Of a stretch of 64,000 nt of DNA, positions 23,474-35,704 are shown piece after piece. The DNA comes from Bryum argenteum. Lineage: Eukaryota; Streptophyta; Bryopsida; Bryales; Bryaceae. The stretch spans positions 10,785,758 to 10,849,757 of the forward strand of contig CM073323.1 in NCBI GenBank assembly GCA_037043015.1. The letters are read 5' to 3'. The translations under genes were made by a program, and so were the position numbers. Positions within the stretch are counted from its first letter, which is position 1. The number at the start of each line of letters is the position of its first letter. A model generated the notes under the pieces. It made no database searches. It saw only the letters and a list, made by a program, of their open reading frames with translations, and had not been told where the DNA came from.

Positions 23474-26400
23474 ATGGACGAGGCGACTCCGATGTTTAAT
23501 GGCATGTCGATATTTCCATTGACCGAGACCGTCATAGATGGGACGTCTGAAGTGTGGCCTTCCTTTGGCCGACCTGTCTCTGTTTCTGCTATTTTGAAAA
23601 AGGATCGAGAAGGATCGTTTGTGGATCTTTTTAGAACTATGCAGCCTTCTGATGGAGGAGAGAAGGTGGAGCTCTTCAAGAGGTGCTATTTGCAGCTGTC
23701 GCAGGTTCGTTGACCCGTTTCGACTCACCATTACCTATTAGATGTCTTCTCCCCTTCGTTTACTCATTCTCTAGTTATCACTGTATTTTTGGTTATACAC
23801 TCTATTTCCACTACAATCTGCACACAATCTTTCGTAGAAATGTGTTCCCGCAATCGTCTTGTAAGCCTCATGTACCTTGGCATGGAATTTGAGCTTAATG
23901 CGAGCTTAATACCGCGTCAAATGCAAGTCGTCATTGCATGGTGTAGTATGACACCTGAATAGCTGAACCGGAGTTGGTTTTACTGTGAGCCGTAAGCTTA
24001 CTTTACTTAGATATGCGGCAGTATTGGTATTTATGATTCAGTGGAGAAAAACGTACCTCTATTTTTTTGAATTTGACGAGCTATTGCACTGCTTTCAGAT
24101 CATGAAAGTAGGGCCGAAGCTTCAAATGTGGGCAGTCGATGATTCAGCGGGGGGACCTACTCAGGTAAAGCTTTCGACTATTAATAAAGTACTTCATTGT
24201 TAGTCTTTTATGACCTCTTTGCTTAGGATCAAGTGTCTTGTCCTCTAACTTACGTAATCTTTTGCAGACGACGTCTTTTGGCCTACAATTTAGCTCGGGA
24301 AAAGCGAACGATACTTTTTACTCTGCAGTTCAGGAGCACAAGGACAGTGCCTCAAAGCTAGGTACTATGCTCTGTCTTACCCCAATCACGCAGCAAAGGG
24401 AATCTGGTAGCAGTGTTCTATGATTTCCTGACTCGGAAGAATCTGGACTACAATTTCGTTGGTTAGCAGAGTAATCTTTATTGCATTGAGCTTTCAGATT
24501 TGCTGATAATTTATCTCTTGAGTTGTAACATAAGGTTCTGTCATTGTGCAGAAGTGTCGAATTCTAGTGATATGACTGAAGTAACGGAGAACAAGTTTGA
24601 GAATAAAATAGAGTCATCTTCCGCTAAAATGTACTTCCATTACTACGGGCAATTGTTACACCAACAAAACATGATGCAGGACTATGTCCGAACAGGTATG
24701 TTTTCTCCTGTCCATGAAGTCGTCCGATGGCTCTTGCTATTGAGGACCCAAATTTCATGCATCACAGTACATGTGTCTATTTCGTACAACTCTTTCTTCA
24801 CCACTATGATGCGGACTGAGTCGATTTTTTGACCCTTCGTTCCTTCTTGGTTTGTTGTCAGGCACGTACTACGCAGCTGTGATCGAGAACCATGCTGACT
24901 TTCATGGTAAAGTTGTGGTCGATGTTGGAGCAGGCAGTGGCATCTTGTCACTTTTTGCAGCTCAGGTAGGCTAACTTTCTAATGGTAAATTCTGTCGATT
25001 GAGGATGCACTGGATGGGCAGTTTCTTGTTGAACCTTTAATACTGCAATTTCTTTCTGTTGATTGCTTCTTTGAAAATGTGACATTGCTCCACTCATATA
25101 CTGACTGGTTGGGGTTCTGTGTGCAATGTATTGTGGTATTGCACAGGCAGGAGCGAAACATGTATATGCCGTAGAGGCCTCAGGCATGGCAGATTACGCA
25201 CGCAAGCTCATTGCCGGGAATCATCCCTTGAGCCAGCGCATAACTGTATGACTCTTTACCATAGCTCTTAGTATCATTTACTTGTGATCCCCTCTGTTCC
25301 TGGTTCTGCGAAGTTGCTCGTATGTCTCGTCCTAGAGATATCCTTGGGGCATTATGAAGTTTTCCATTGTCCTAGTAGCTCTTGTTATTTATTGCCCTGC
25401 ATGTAGAACGTCTAACTGCCTGGTAGGTTTGGAGGGTCCTAAGCTGGGCAATGGTGACCGCCTCTAGAATTCCTGTTTCATCTTGTTCGGGAAGAGTCTA
25501 CGTTTATTAGCTTTATGTGCTTCCGCTGGAGCAAAGGTAATTGGGGTAGATTTGTGGCGCTGTTCATGCTTCGGAAATCGGCGAGAACGTGATCACGTAT
25601 GGTTTAAACACAGTTTTTATGAATTGTAGGTGTTAGTTTAACAGGTTTCGTGGACGGGTTTTGCATTGTAAAATACACAGCACCTAGTGCACTAGGGTTG
25701 AGAGGCCTGCTCTTCTTGCAGGTTATCCATGGCAAAGTTGAGGAGGTTGAGCTGCCAGAGAAAGCAGACATTCTAATTTCAGAGCCTATGGGTGAGAGCT
25801 TAGCCATAATTGTGCGCGATGAGCGTACTTTCCTCAAGCGAATAATGTCATCAATAAGAACTGTTGATCCTAGTGGGGAAGATTAAGGGAAGGAGTGTTA
25901 GTGTAGGTTAATTCTCCCTGCTGCTACTGTTAAATCTCTGGGAATTCACTTCTGGTGTGAAGTATTGAAGTGTATATCAGCAGTTGGGATCACCTTTAGG
26001 TTACATAATCACGCTCGTACGTACATTATGGGCGGAAATGTGGTCTACTGTGCTTCTTGCACTGGGGGCGAGAAATGTGCGGGATTCAGGCTACTGTTGG
26101 ATGGGATAGAACATAGCGCTCTGGCCTCTGAGAAGTTCTTTGGTCTATATAAAAGCCAGGGAAGGGATTGATACAAGGTGATTCAGTACGAGTTGCCTAA
26201 AGGATTTTACTGATAGCGAATATGAATGTCTCTGTGCAGGGACATTGTTGGTGAATGAGCGGATGTTGGAGTCCTACATCATTGCCCGTGATCGATTCCT
26301 TGTGCCGAATGGGAAAATGTTCCCTTCAAGAGGAAGGTAAATACGAAATATCTGGATACCTTTACGCAATCAAGTTGAGGCTTGCGCAAGAGTAATTGCT

Positions 26401-28351
26401 AGAAATTTCGAAAACCAAGGAAATGAATTGGACAGACTTCGTTACTTTCTTAAATTGATTCCTCGTCCTGCTTGCAGAATACATATGGCTCCTTTCAGCG
26501 ATGAGTATCTATATGGCGAAATTGCAAACAAGGTATGTCATTCAAACTGCAAATTGTCACCATCTGAGCTATGGGTTAACAATCAAGGGGTCAACAATCA
26601 ATATAGTATAGGTATATTAATAGACTACCGTGAAATACGTTTGTCAATCAAGTACGCTTGCTAGCAAGAGTTGTTTCTGGGGCTTGCTTCTCTGTTCGAA
26701 GTTGACATGATCGTTTTCGATCAATTGCAGGCGTTATTCTGGCAGCAACAAAGCTACTATGGAGTGGATCTCACCCCCTTGCGTGACACAGCCTTCCAAG
26801 GGTATTTCTCGCAGGTGCGTACAGAAGGAGGGTCCACAGAGTAAAGACAAAGGTCTTTTATGTGTCTGAAAGAAAGAGCCGACAGAATGGAATTACGTCT
26901 CTACCAATTTCTCACCATCTCCACCTTTTTTCTGCTCCAGGATTATCACAAGGCCTTGGCTAGTAAAGTCTGATGGTACGTTCTTAAGAAGATCAGGAAT
27001 GCGTGTTTCGGCTGCGATGGTCGTTGTTACAGTTTCTAATCCATCATGTGGCTCTGCAGCCTGTGGTAGACGCATTCGATCCAAGATTACTCATCGCGCA
27101 ACCTATCATCCATAACATCGACTTCCTCACCGCCAAGGTACTTATGTGTTCTCTGCAATCTTGAGGCTTTAAGACCAGTTCTTGTTAGAGAAGCCTTCTT
27201 CAATACGTCATAGTGACAATCATAAATTGGGATTGGTTGGAAAGAATTCCTGCTGACTCGCGGTTTGGTATCTTGCAGGAGGAGGACCTGTACGAGATTG
27301 ATGTCCCTCTCGAGTTCAAGTCAGCAGTTGCTGCTCGTGTTCATGGATTGGCGTGTTGGTTCGATGTGTTATTTGATGGCAGGTAGAATTTCACCCATTC
27401 ATCGTCGATGCCCTTGTTATACTATATATACATATGGTGTTTCAGTAATGCGAAGTTCTTGCACATATATCTTAGTTCTAAATTAATTAGACTAAATATT
27501 CCTATTATGGACGATAATGCTCGCTTTCTCTTTTCGCATTCCCAGAGTGTGCTGGTTTTGGGCCTAATTTACTTTTTTGATTTGTCCACAGCACTGTTCA
27601 AAGCTGGCTCTCAACGGCACCTGGGTCTCCCACCACACACTGGTATCAGATTCGATGTGTACTATCGCAGCCCCTTTATGTACTAGCAGGCCAACCCATT
27701 ACAGGTCGCCTTCATTTGATTGCGCACAGTTCGCAAAGCTACACGATTCACCTATCAATGTCAGGTAAGATTCACTTCCAATCCCAGTTAATCGTTCATT
27801 TTGCATCGTCTTTAATATTTAGTTTTACATCCATGCTCATGCTTATGCTGTTGAACGCTTGCTTGCAGCTTCCTCTATGATTCCAGGATCAAATCGTGTT
27901 GGAACATTACAAACCTCCACAGCGAAGCTAGATCTGAAAGAACCATATTATCGGATGACGCAGTCTCCCGCATATGCGTGGTCCCAACAAGAGCAACAGA
28001 CTCAGCAGGTTACTTCTTCCCTGCTGCGTTACTGAAAGCTGCGTTGCCAGTCAGTCGTTTTACCTGCTGCCTGCCTGATGCCTGTTGAAAGCGTTACATC
28101 TTTTGCTGTGGGTGGTACTTTTGACCACACTCTTGCGGCCCCCGTAGGTTGAAGCTTTTCCTTCTCCACAAGGTGGAGTAGTCATGATGCAGCAGCCTTT
28201 CTCCACAGAAAGTGGTGATGTCGGCCAACAAAGTACCACCCAAGATAATTCCCTCCAAAGCCAACAGTTTGCAGGACAGAATGGTATCCAAGCCCCTCAG
28301 TACGTCCCTGAGCATCCGCATCAGTATCAACAAGCCTTTTGGACCTCATAA
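23474..28351 (+). CDS. PRMT4: Protein arginine N-methyltransferase 4 (CARM1-like), type I
   Basis: Fifteen exons join to about 580 aa: 23474-23704, 24099-24164, 24268-24361/2, 24552-24695, 24862-24965, 25147-25245, 25722-25791, 26240-26336, 26478-26532, 26731-26814, 27060-27137, 27279-27382, 27592-27764, 27869-28008 and 28148-28351. An N-terminal PH-like region (about 1-150) is followed by the PRMT core. The core shows [12 protein letters not shown], motif [20 protein letters not shown], the post-I acidic residue in VYAVEAS, the double-E loop [17 protein letters not shown] and the THW loop [10 protein letters not shown]. The C-terminus is Gln-rich, as in plant PRMT4. Family members asymmetrically dimethylate arginines of histone H3 (R2, R17, R26) and RNA-binding proteins in the nucleus. 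All key catalytic motifs are present, so it is probably active. Confidence 0.96.
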
Positions 28352-28584
28352 CCATGAGTCTTGAGGCTCTCCTGCTCCCTGCTTTTTAGTGTCAACGAGC
28401 TGGTTTTCTGATCACTGGACAGCTTGCCAGTGCTGGAAGTGCTGGAAGTAGTTTCTGAAGTCGGTTACTAGCAAAAGCGCAGGGTATTTCTCACATATTT
28501 CTCATCTACTATTGTTGTACGGAGTGATCGAAGTGCCATACCCTTGTCACGAGGCTGGTGCATGAATTGAGCATGATTTCAGTT
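28352..28584. other. 3' flank of PRMT4
   Basis: Probable 3' UTR and terminator region. No other feature was seen. Confidence 0.4.
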
Positions 28585-28800
28585 TGATCAAGACCAATGA
28601 TCGGGGAAAACCGACGGCTAGTTCATTATCAGCCGATGGATTTTGCCTCTTGGCCGGTCCAAATTTCAAACCATCGGATGCCAATCCGATGAAATTATGG
28701 ACTTGTCGGAAATCAGCCGATGTAAGAAATAAACCATCGGATTTATAGCATGTGCGATTAAAAAAATGCCGGATCTTGGCCGGTCTAGGGTTCGAAAGTA
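28585..28800. repeat. CCGATG-rich dispersed repeat, copy downstream of PRMT4
   Basis: It shares ccaatgatcgg and agttcattatcagccgatgg with 8571-8680. Inside are many direct and inverted ccgatg/catcgg units (for example near 28675, 28690, 28717 and 28734), giving several small stem-loops. Confidence 0.65.
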
Positions 28801-28899
28801 TGGCTTATACCCGGGGCATGCAGTAGATACCCTCAGGTTCCTAGAGGTTCTCAATTAGGGAATTGCACTAGGGTATCATGGAGTCATAGAAGCGAACCC

Positions 28900-29050
28900 T
28901 AAACGGCCCAGTGACGGCTTTGTGCGGCTTCGCTTGCTTTGCACCTGTTCGCAACCTTCGCTTTCGCTGCCTTCGCTTTCGCAGCCCCTGCTTCGCTTGC
29001 TTGTTTCTCGCACTGTTCGCTTCGCTTGCTTCGCACCTGTTCAAGCAATA
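28900..29050. repeat. Low-complexity CTTCGCTTGC-type tract
   Basis: Irregular repetition of cttcgctt, tgcttcg and cacctgttcg units. The small open frame on the minus strand is Arg/Lys-rich because of this composition and is not considered a gene. Confidence 0.55.
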
Positions 29051-29098
29051 AACAGATAAAGGGCCTAGGGACACCCTTGCCTCTTGCCTCTCTCTAAT

Positions 29099-29437
29099 TT
29101 AACCCTTAATCGCCCAAGCAAGCCCGAGGGGCTTGATTCCCTGAAGCTCTCACTGTAATCAACTTTTCACTTATATTTTGATGTCAAGCTGGACACCGTG
29201 ATGCATTCAAAAAGTGAAATTTTACAATTCAAATAACAATTTGTATGTATGATTTTATGGTTTGAAAGGATTGTGGTAGGTAGGTTGGGGTTGTACATAA
29301 CCTTGTAGGAGGTTGCAAGCTCATCATTCATGGTGCCCAAGTTCAAAAAGTGCACTATTCATGATGCCCAAGTCCAAAAGATGTTGTGATCCAATTTTGG
29401 GCTGCCCGTTTCAGACCCATGGGCGTTCAAGGGTTAA
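29099..29437 (-). mobile_element. TTAA-flanked MITE, copy 3
   Basis: 339 bp including both TTAA ends, inverted relative to copy 1, beginning CCCTTAATCGCCCAAGCAAG on the plus strand. It ends inside a minus-strand open frame (29427-29837), so it either truncates or supplies the stop region of that frame. Confidence 0.87.
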
Positions 29438-29837
29438 AGAATCCGGTTGTTATCCTCAACGACAGGCAATGAGCCACCGAGGCTCCCAAGAGCTTCTCCT
29501 CCCACTTCCTCTCTTCATGTTGTGAATCGTCTCTTTCATGATGTTGTTGGACGATCATCAACCGCTTGGTTGGCATCTCTGCAAATAGACTTCCATGCCC
29601 AGTTTGCAATACCGGCGCTCCCCCCACAAGAAAGATCCGACTTCGACGTACATACACATCCTTTCCAGTACCACGTTCGAAACAGTTGCAACTTTCACAA
29701 ACAATCAGGGAGTCCTTTTCTTCTCCGAAACTAAAACTGTCCATCTGCTCCGAAGTGTTAGCATTTGGTAACACTACGCATTTGCTATTAAGGAGTCTCC
29801 GAGTAGGTAAATCAGCTGCAGTGGACCCCAAATACAA
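29427..29837 (-). CDS. Uncertain hypothetical frame, 136 aa
   Basis: The longest frame between PRMT4 and the phytocyanin gene. Composition is protein-like (CESCNCF Cys cluster, a KRLMIVQQHHERDD stretch), but no family was recognised. Its C-terminal end runs into the TTAA MITE. The start codon used may be a non-ATG or an internal Met, and no splice context was worked out. It could be a fragment of a decayed gene or a chance frame. Confidence 0.2.
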   Translation of the reverse strand: MYLGSTAADLPTRRLLNSKCVVLPNANTSEQMDSFSFGEEKDSLIVCESCNCFERGTGKDVYVRRSRIFLVGGAPVLQTGHGSLFAEMPTKRLMIVQQHHERDDSQHEERKWEEKLLGASVAHCLSLRITTGFFNP

Positions 29838-30188
29838 ACCAAACAGTTGTTTAACTATATTTAAGGGATGATCCTTCCAGCCACGATTGGAAATTATGGT
29901 GATCTCTCGCTTCGATGAATGAGATGGTTTATTTTTGTTGTTTTGACAGGAAGCTCCCTCGTCAATTTACTGATCGCATCAAATCCCCCGGATTTACAAA
30001 TCGGGTTTGGCATTTGATTCTGTTCTTTTACGTTTCGTTATTGATTCTTGCCGCTTCCGAAATAACTGGAATGCTTGAGGGAACAATATGGTATGATTGG
30101 TGTTGTTTGGTACATTGAATAGGAGGAGTAGGATCTTGGTTGTTACTTGGAAGTTACTTACCTTTGTCCCTAGATGCCGGACTCATTC

Positions 30189-30398
30189 GGGTAAGCGTTC
30201 GTAGCAGCTACCAAGGAGGATGGATGGAGGAGGGGTAATGAGCCCCTAATTTTTTGATGTATAGACATTAAATGCCAAGGAGTAGGCTTCCTAGGGTAAC
30301 TTGGGGTCAAATTTGAATTCAAAATTATCAAAAACGGCCTTGGGAGGTCCCCACAAATTCTAGGGTGCCTCCTTGGTAGCTGCCACAAACCATTGCCC
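30189..30398. mobile_element. MULE-type MITE with 9-bp target duplication
   Basis: A 210-bp element with 31-bp terminal inverted repeats that start GGG and share gcagctaccaaggagg. It is flanked by perfect gactcattc copies (30180-30188 and 30399-30407). A 9-bp duplication is the Mutator superfamily signature. No ORF was found. Confidence 0.9.
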
Positions 30399-30407
30399 GA
30401 CTCATTC

Positions 30408-31770
30408 ATGAAATTTGGTCTGAAAAAGATCTTGGATTTTTGAGTTTTGTGAAATGGCTGTTATGTTGATTGGAATTTTACTTTGGGGGATTTGAGTATC
30501 TTTATATTCTGGGGAAATTCTCCAATTCTGCATTCTTGAATTGGGTTTTTATTTTGTTCACAAAGCCATGGAGGGAGCCCGTGATGTGTTACTTGTGAAC
30601 TGGAAGTAGGTAGATGTGACATCTAGTAAGTATAAAGTGAATGTTTCGGCTGAAAGTATAGAATGTACGAGAGTGTACTACTACTTCCATTATTTCTTTT
30701 TCTACCACAAAAATCAAAAATCAAAATCCATTGGTGGAATAAGGAAGACTCGGTTTTTTCAAAAGTATGTGTTTTGAGGAATGAGGAAGACACAACTCCT
30801 TGAGGAATAATATACTAAAATATTTTACCATCCCCTTTTTCCTCCTTTTTAAAAAAAAAAATTGAACACTAGCCAATCAATGATTTTTTTTCTTGATCCT
30901 CATGGTTCCTTAGATTATAGTTGAACCGAGGCATTTGCTTCAACTCAACTCTAATTCAAGAAATTATGAAAACATTCTTCACTAAGGAAAATTGAACATA
31001 TGTTGGAGACCTCAAAGTCTGTAGCCAATCTCCTTTTTTCAAGGTTGTATAAATCCAAACAGGATCAAGAGCACTTTACTCTCTAATCACATACTTTAGA
31101 ATTCCTTGATCATGTCTCTTGGCCCATATAGAGTGCCCTTAATTTTGGCATTATATACATGTAGGAGTTAATCTCCAAACATCTACAATGTTGATTTTTG
31201 ATATTTTGAATGTAGAGTTATTGATTGAATCCAACTACTAGTTAACTTTCTTTATTGATGTTCACTTTTGACAGAATTGAGTTGGATCTTAATTCGATTC
31301 AATTTTTGGTGGATTTTCAGAAACATGGTGCATGCTTCTCTATTGGAAGCCAGGTATTTGAATCAAATTCAATTTTCCAGATTTTTCCGATAGGGCAATG
31401 ATTTTAGAATGGATCTTAACAAAAATTCTAGCCGGAAGTTTTTTACTAGGATAAGTTTGGTATTGGAATTTACTACGATGGGCAAGGGCATGATATGGGT
31501 ACCTCCTCCAAAAATAGTGTGATTTTGTGGAACTATTTTTTTTTATTAAAAAATTAATATTAAAAATAATTCCAACCCCCTGGTATTATAGGTGACATGG
31601 CTATAGTTGTATACGTAGGGTTTTCGACACATATATAATGAATTGCACATAGGTCACACATAATGAGAGGCATCCTAATGCTCCGATGTACACGTTATGT
31701 TGTTGGAAATTGTGAAATATGCAGGGACCTTGAGATGTACCTCCTTCACTTAACATTGACTTTGAAGTCC
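30408..31770. other. AT-rich intergenic DNA
   Basis: No gene, RNA or bounded repeat was recognised. Confidence 0.4.
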
Positions 31771-31773
31771 GAT

Positions 31774-31851
31774 TCTCCATATACCACTAGTGAAGATTCT
31801 CCATATACCACTAGTGAAGATTCTCCATATACCACTATTGAAGACTTTAGG
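31774..31851 (+). repeat. Three tandem 24-bp units
   Basis: The unit gattctccatataccactag plus tgaa is repeated three times, the last slightly diverged. It is in frame within a small ORF that is otherwise unsupported. Confidence 0.85.
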
Positions 31852-31863
31852 GTGTCCTTCTAG

Positions 31864-33323
31864 GACACCAATTTTGCAACCCAATAAGTCCAATTAAAAA
31901 AATTCCTAACAAATTGTAGGAGACTTTCATATCAATGATTCACATGAAATTAGTCTTCAACTTACTTTCCAAGTGCAAAAAAATCCTCAATTTAAGACTC
32001 CATCATTGCAAATGTCCAAAGTTGAAATCCGTGCCGTTCATGACCAATCCACCTTAGCCTATGTTATGTACACTTGAAACGAATATGGGTATCTCACCAA
32101 GGTGAATGCCACTAGTTCCACACTTCCACCATGATTTCCACCAAGTTGAATGACTTGTTCCACTAAGATCTCCACCGAACTTGGTGAAAGGAGACTTTTG
32201 CTTCAGTTTGACTGTCGGTCTCAAACTGTAGCATTATTGAAAGCGTGTCCAAGATACAAGAAAAACCTGCGTTTTGCACCAAACGGTGAACATGATAGTT
32301 TTTTAAACGACTGAACAGTGTCTCTCAAACAATGGTTCGAATAGTGGAATATCATTTTAAACTCTGGCATTATCAGACTTTCAGCCCAGCTGGTGAAATG
32401 CAAGCAGTGTGGGTCCGGCATCGGTCGGAGGTGATCACATTCAACGTTCCAACAAGTAAAGACAGAGCAGGGTATATTACTGAGAACCGCTGCAACTTTT
32501 GCAGGTCCTGGCCATATTTAGCTTGCGCACTGGTGACCGCTTTTGCCTTGAGAAGCGGATCGAGCACCAGCAGCCAATGACAGGAATCCTCGGGTCCTGA
32601 TACGAAGGGAACATCTCCGATCTCGATCGTATATATAGTCTGTGTTCGGTCACCAGGCAGATCTCTGTGACCATTGTTACCGGAAATAAACGGAACAAGT
32701 GGTACAGTAGTGCAAAGTACATACCTGAAACTTCCACCGGCAGGCATGAACGAGCACCTTTCGCGGACTGCTCATCGATCGTACGATCTATTGTGGACTC
32801 TCCTCTTCGTGTAAGTTGGGACTGTAAGCCGCAGGTGATTCCGGTGCTGCATTTGAAGTAGCTCGCAGACATCAGTCCTAATGCCTAGAAGCTAGCGGAT
32901 CTATTTTGTCCTGTGCACTTCGAGGCACCCCTGCCTCCCGATCCGCCTTTATGTAAGTTCAGCACCGATCTCGATCGCACCGTTCCTTGATCTCAGTCTC
33001 TGAATCGGGAAACAAATAGGGCTTCTTCCTCCTTCATACCGATCTTATACTCTCGTAGTTGAAAACGAGTTCGTCTATGTTTATCGTCTAAGATTGAGTT
33101 ATACAAACCGCCCAGCAGTGCCTAGTAATACCACAGTTGTTGAGGTTTCCGAGTGTGATCTTGCAGTTTTGGGTTGAGGTGCGGAGGCGATCGACATCAT
33201 GTAAGTATTGTGATTGCCATGGTTAGGGTTTCTGGGCAGTAATGTGGCGGCTTCGATCGATCCATGTTGACCCGAAGTTTCATTGTTTGCAGCTTCTAGA
33301 GGATCATTTAAGATAATCTGAAG
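31864..33323. other. Intergenic DNA and upstream region of the phytocyanin gene
   Basis: No supported gene was found. Two overlapping minus-strand frames at 32373-32872 lack recognisable domains. The last 350 bases before 33324 are probably the phytocyanin promoter and leader. Confidence 0.35.
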
Positions 33324-34313
33324 ATGATTTCGAGATTAAACATGACCGTGAGGTCACGCATGGTCGTGCTCGTGGTCTGCGCGGCACTAGGCGTCATCGA
33401 TCAGGTTCAATCTGCGAACTACACAGTGGGACAGGGCTTCGTGGAAGGGAGCAATGGTTACACTTGGACTAATACTGTCAACGGTCTGCTGAAGCCCACC
33501 ATTCTCGAAGATGCTTACAAGCGCTGGGCTAATAATATTTCAGTTGTTGCCGACGACACACTCAGTAAGCTGCCTTCTCCGATCACATTCATGCACTGAT
33601 ACCATTTCCATTCGTAGTCGTAGAAAGCTAGGTCTTCTAGGTCTTCCGAGGTTCCTGAAACTAAACTGATGGGCTCGTTCGATGACTCTGCAGCTTTTGA
33701 ATACCCATTGGGCTCCCACACTGTCTTCCTGGTCCCCACCGAGGTAGCGTTCACGAATTGCGACTTTGCATCAGCAGTCCAAGTTCCCGACGGATTTCCT
33801 ACCAAAGTAAGAAACCCGTATTTACAACCGTTTAGCTTTAAGTGAAGTCCTGATATGCCAGTTTCGATCGGTGACTGATATCGTCTGCTTTCCTTGGCCG
33901 ACAGTATACCGTCAAATCAACCGACTCCACGCTTTACTTCGTATGCAATATTCCTGGACACTGTCTTCAAGGTGGCCAAAAAGTCAAGGTTACAGCCCAG
34001 GTGAGCTCACAAGTCAACTCTTGACTGACACCAATTCACCAGATTCTGATTCCGACTGTGTATACTACCAATGCATTTGCAGAAAACACCCGAAGCACGC
34101 ATTCTTTGTTATGTCCCGTCCTTTGCATTGATTATAAGTCAATATTGGTATGATCAAGCTGACAGTATCTACTTGATTGGATGTGTGCAGGGGAATGGCA
34201 ATTCTCCTCCTTCAAGTCCAGGATCGAATGCCGCACACCAGTCACCTCTCAATGGTCTGCTGCTACTCGTCATCATGTCTTCAGTTTACTTGGCCAGTGC
34301 TCTGTATCTTTAG
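33324..34313 (+). CDS. Phytocyanin (plastocyanin-like domain), probably GPI-anchored
   Basis: Four exons: 33324-33564, 33694-33806, 33905-34000 and 34191-34313, about 190 aa. A signal peptide (RMVVLVVCAALGVIDQVQS) precedes NYTVG, the usual phytocyanin start. The blue-copper type fold shows YTW, a DDTLTFEYPLGSHTV block with the first His ligand, TNCDF, and FVCNIPGHC with the Cys and second His ligands. The fourth, axial position is unclear because GHCLQGGQK is one residue longer than the common GHC-x-GQK/M pattern. A Pro/Ser-rich spacer and hydrophobic tail (LLLLVIMSSVYLASALYL) suggest a GPI signal. Family members are cell-surface proteins in wall-membrane functions or electron transfer. Confidence 0.93.
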
Positions 34314-34985
34314 AAATTCAGCAAAAGAAAATAATTAGGTAGATATCAATGCAATGCGAGGGGGGACCATTCAAATCTTGAGAGCTACATCAATATGTAA
34401 CATATACGGTTCGGTAACCACCGCCTCCACTTATTAGCTACAGAACCTATTGTTCAGTAGTATAAAAGCCGGATATGAGTGATTCTGTGTCACTCCGAAT
34501 TAGGAACTTCTGTATAATTGATTCTACGGATATTTTTCAAATGTCTGCTGAATCTTGAACGCGAATGAGAGCGACCTCTTTGTCATCCTTTTTCCATGCT
34601 GTTTTTGCTTACAGTTACGATGTACAAGTTTCAGAAGTTGTCTGTTTACAAGTACAGTACAAGCTGCTTGTTAGATCGTTTTATCAGATGGTACGGTGAA
34701 CTGTAACTTCAGTTTCGCTTGCATTTGCCACTTTTAAGGGGAGTCATGTAAAGTGAGAGTGAGGTTGACATTCTTATATGCTAAATTGCAGTCACTTATT
34801 CTTGTAACCAGTGTTCGACCTTTTTTTTAGTCTCCACAAGATATTGCCAATGTACTGAAGCTCTGTGATGATGGAAGTAAGTGTGCGATTGAGCAATGCA
34901 CTGTTACCAGTGAGAAATTTGTCAATCACGGTTGTTTAAGTCTCTCTCTCGAGGATAGGAACCCGACTGACATGAACAGTTTTTC
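34314..34985. other. 3' flank of the phytocyanin gene
   Basis: Probable 3' UTR and intergenic sequence. No other gene was recognised. Confidence 0.4.
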
Positions 34986-34989
34986 GGAA

Positions 34990-35069
34990 GGAGACAAATG
35001 AGCGTTTCGCTAGAAGTCAAATGCTCCTATTCTGAACCTTCATTTGCTATGCTCATTTGTCGTTTCTCC
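34990..35069. mobile_element. ~80-bp hairpin element, copy A
   Basis: Inverted ends ggagacaaatgagc and gctcatttgtc-gt-ttctcc. It shares the inner gctcctattctgaacct string with 39482-39560. Confidence 0.55.
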
Positions 35070-35247
35070 AATTGTTATGATACTCCAAAACGTATAGCAC
35101 TCAGGAATACCAAAAATGAATTAATTGACTTTGATGAACGTTACTGTTTGTTCCGGAATGCAATGACATATCCTGATCATTACAACCATTATATTTGAAT
35201 TCTGTTAGAGGATAAGTAGATTATTCTACTTGAACCCAGTTGGCTTA

Positions 35248-35689
35248 AGGTACGTTCCCACTTGGCCTTAGAGGTTGGCCTTAGAGGTGGTGTTAGAAGG
35301 TGGTCTTATCTCCTTAAAAGAGTGTGTGTCCACACCTACATTCTTTAGTAATTACCAATCCTACATGGATGCCCACATGGCACACTCTAAAACTTGGAGG
35401 ACAAAAAAAATATTAGCTAGTATTTGGGAGGACAAAAGATAGTTGAGCATTAGTAGGCAAGTGTTAAGGAAGCACCACAATTAGAAATATTCTCAAGTTT
35501 TGAAGACTTAAGAGTGGTCTTAGTTAATGGGGCCTTTGAGGAGCCATTATGTAATTGAGGGTACTTTTCAAGACACTTTTCCAAGCCTCATTGATGAGGC
35601 CTTCCCTAAGAATAAGGAATTTCCCCAAAATTGTGGAGGTCTTAAGTTTTAATGTATGCTCTTATCAAAGGCCAGGTGGGAAGGGGCCT
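35248..35689 (+). mobile_element. PIF/Harbinger-like MITE, tandem copy 1
   Basis: 442 bp, with imperfect inverted ends AGGTACGTTCCCACTTGGCC and AGGCCCCTTCCCACCTGGCC (right end, complement). TTA lies on both sides (35245-35247 and 35690-35692). It carries a 13-bp internal duplication (ttggccttagagg) shared with tandem copy 2 but absent from the copy at 58235. No ORF was found. Confidence 0.85.
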
Positions 35690-35704
35690 TTACCCAAGTG
35701 GCCT

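Noticed and set aside
32373..32872. Overlapping minus-strand frames of 124 and 131 aa
   Set aside because: No domains or splice pattern were recognised and two frames compete over the same DNA. There is too little support to call a gene.
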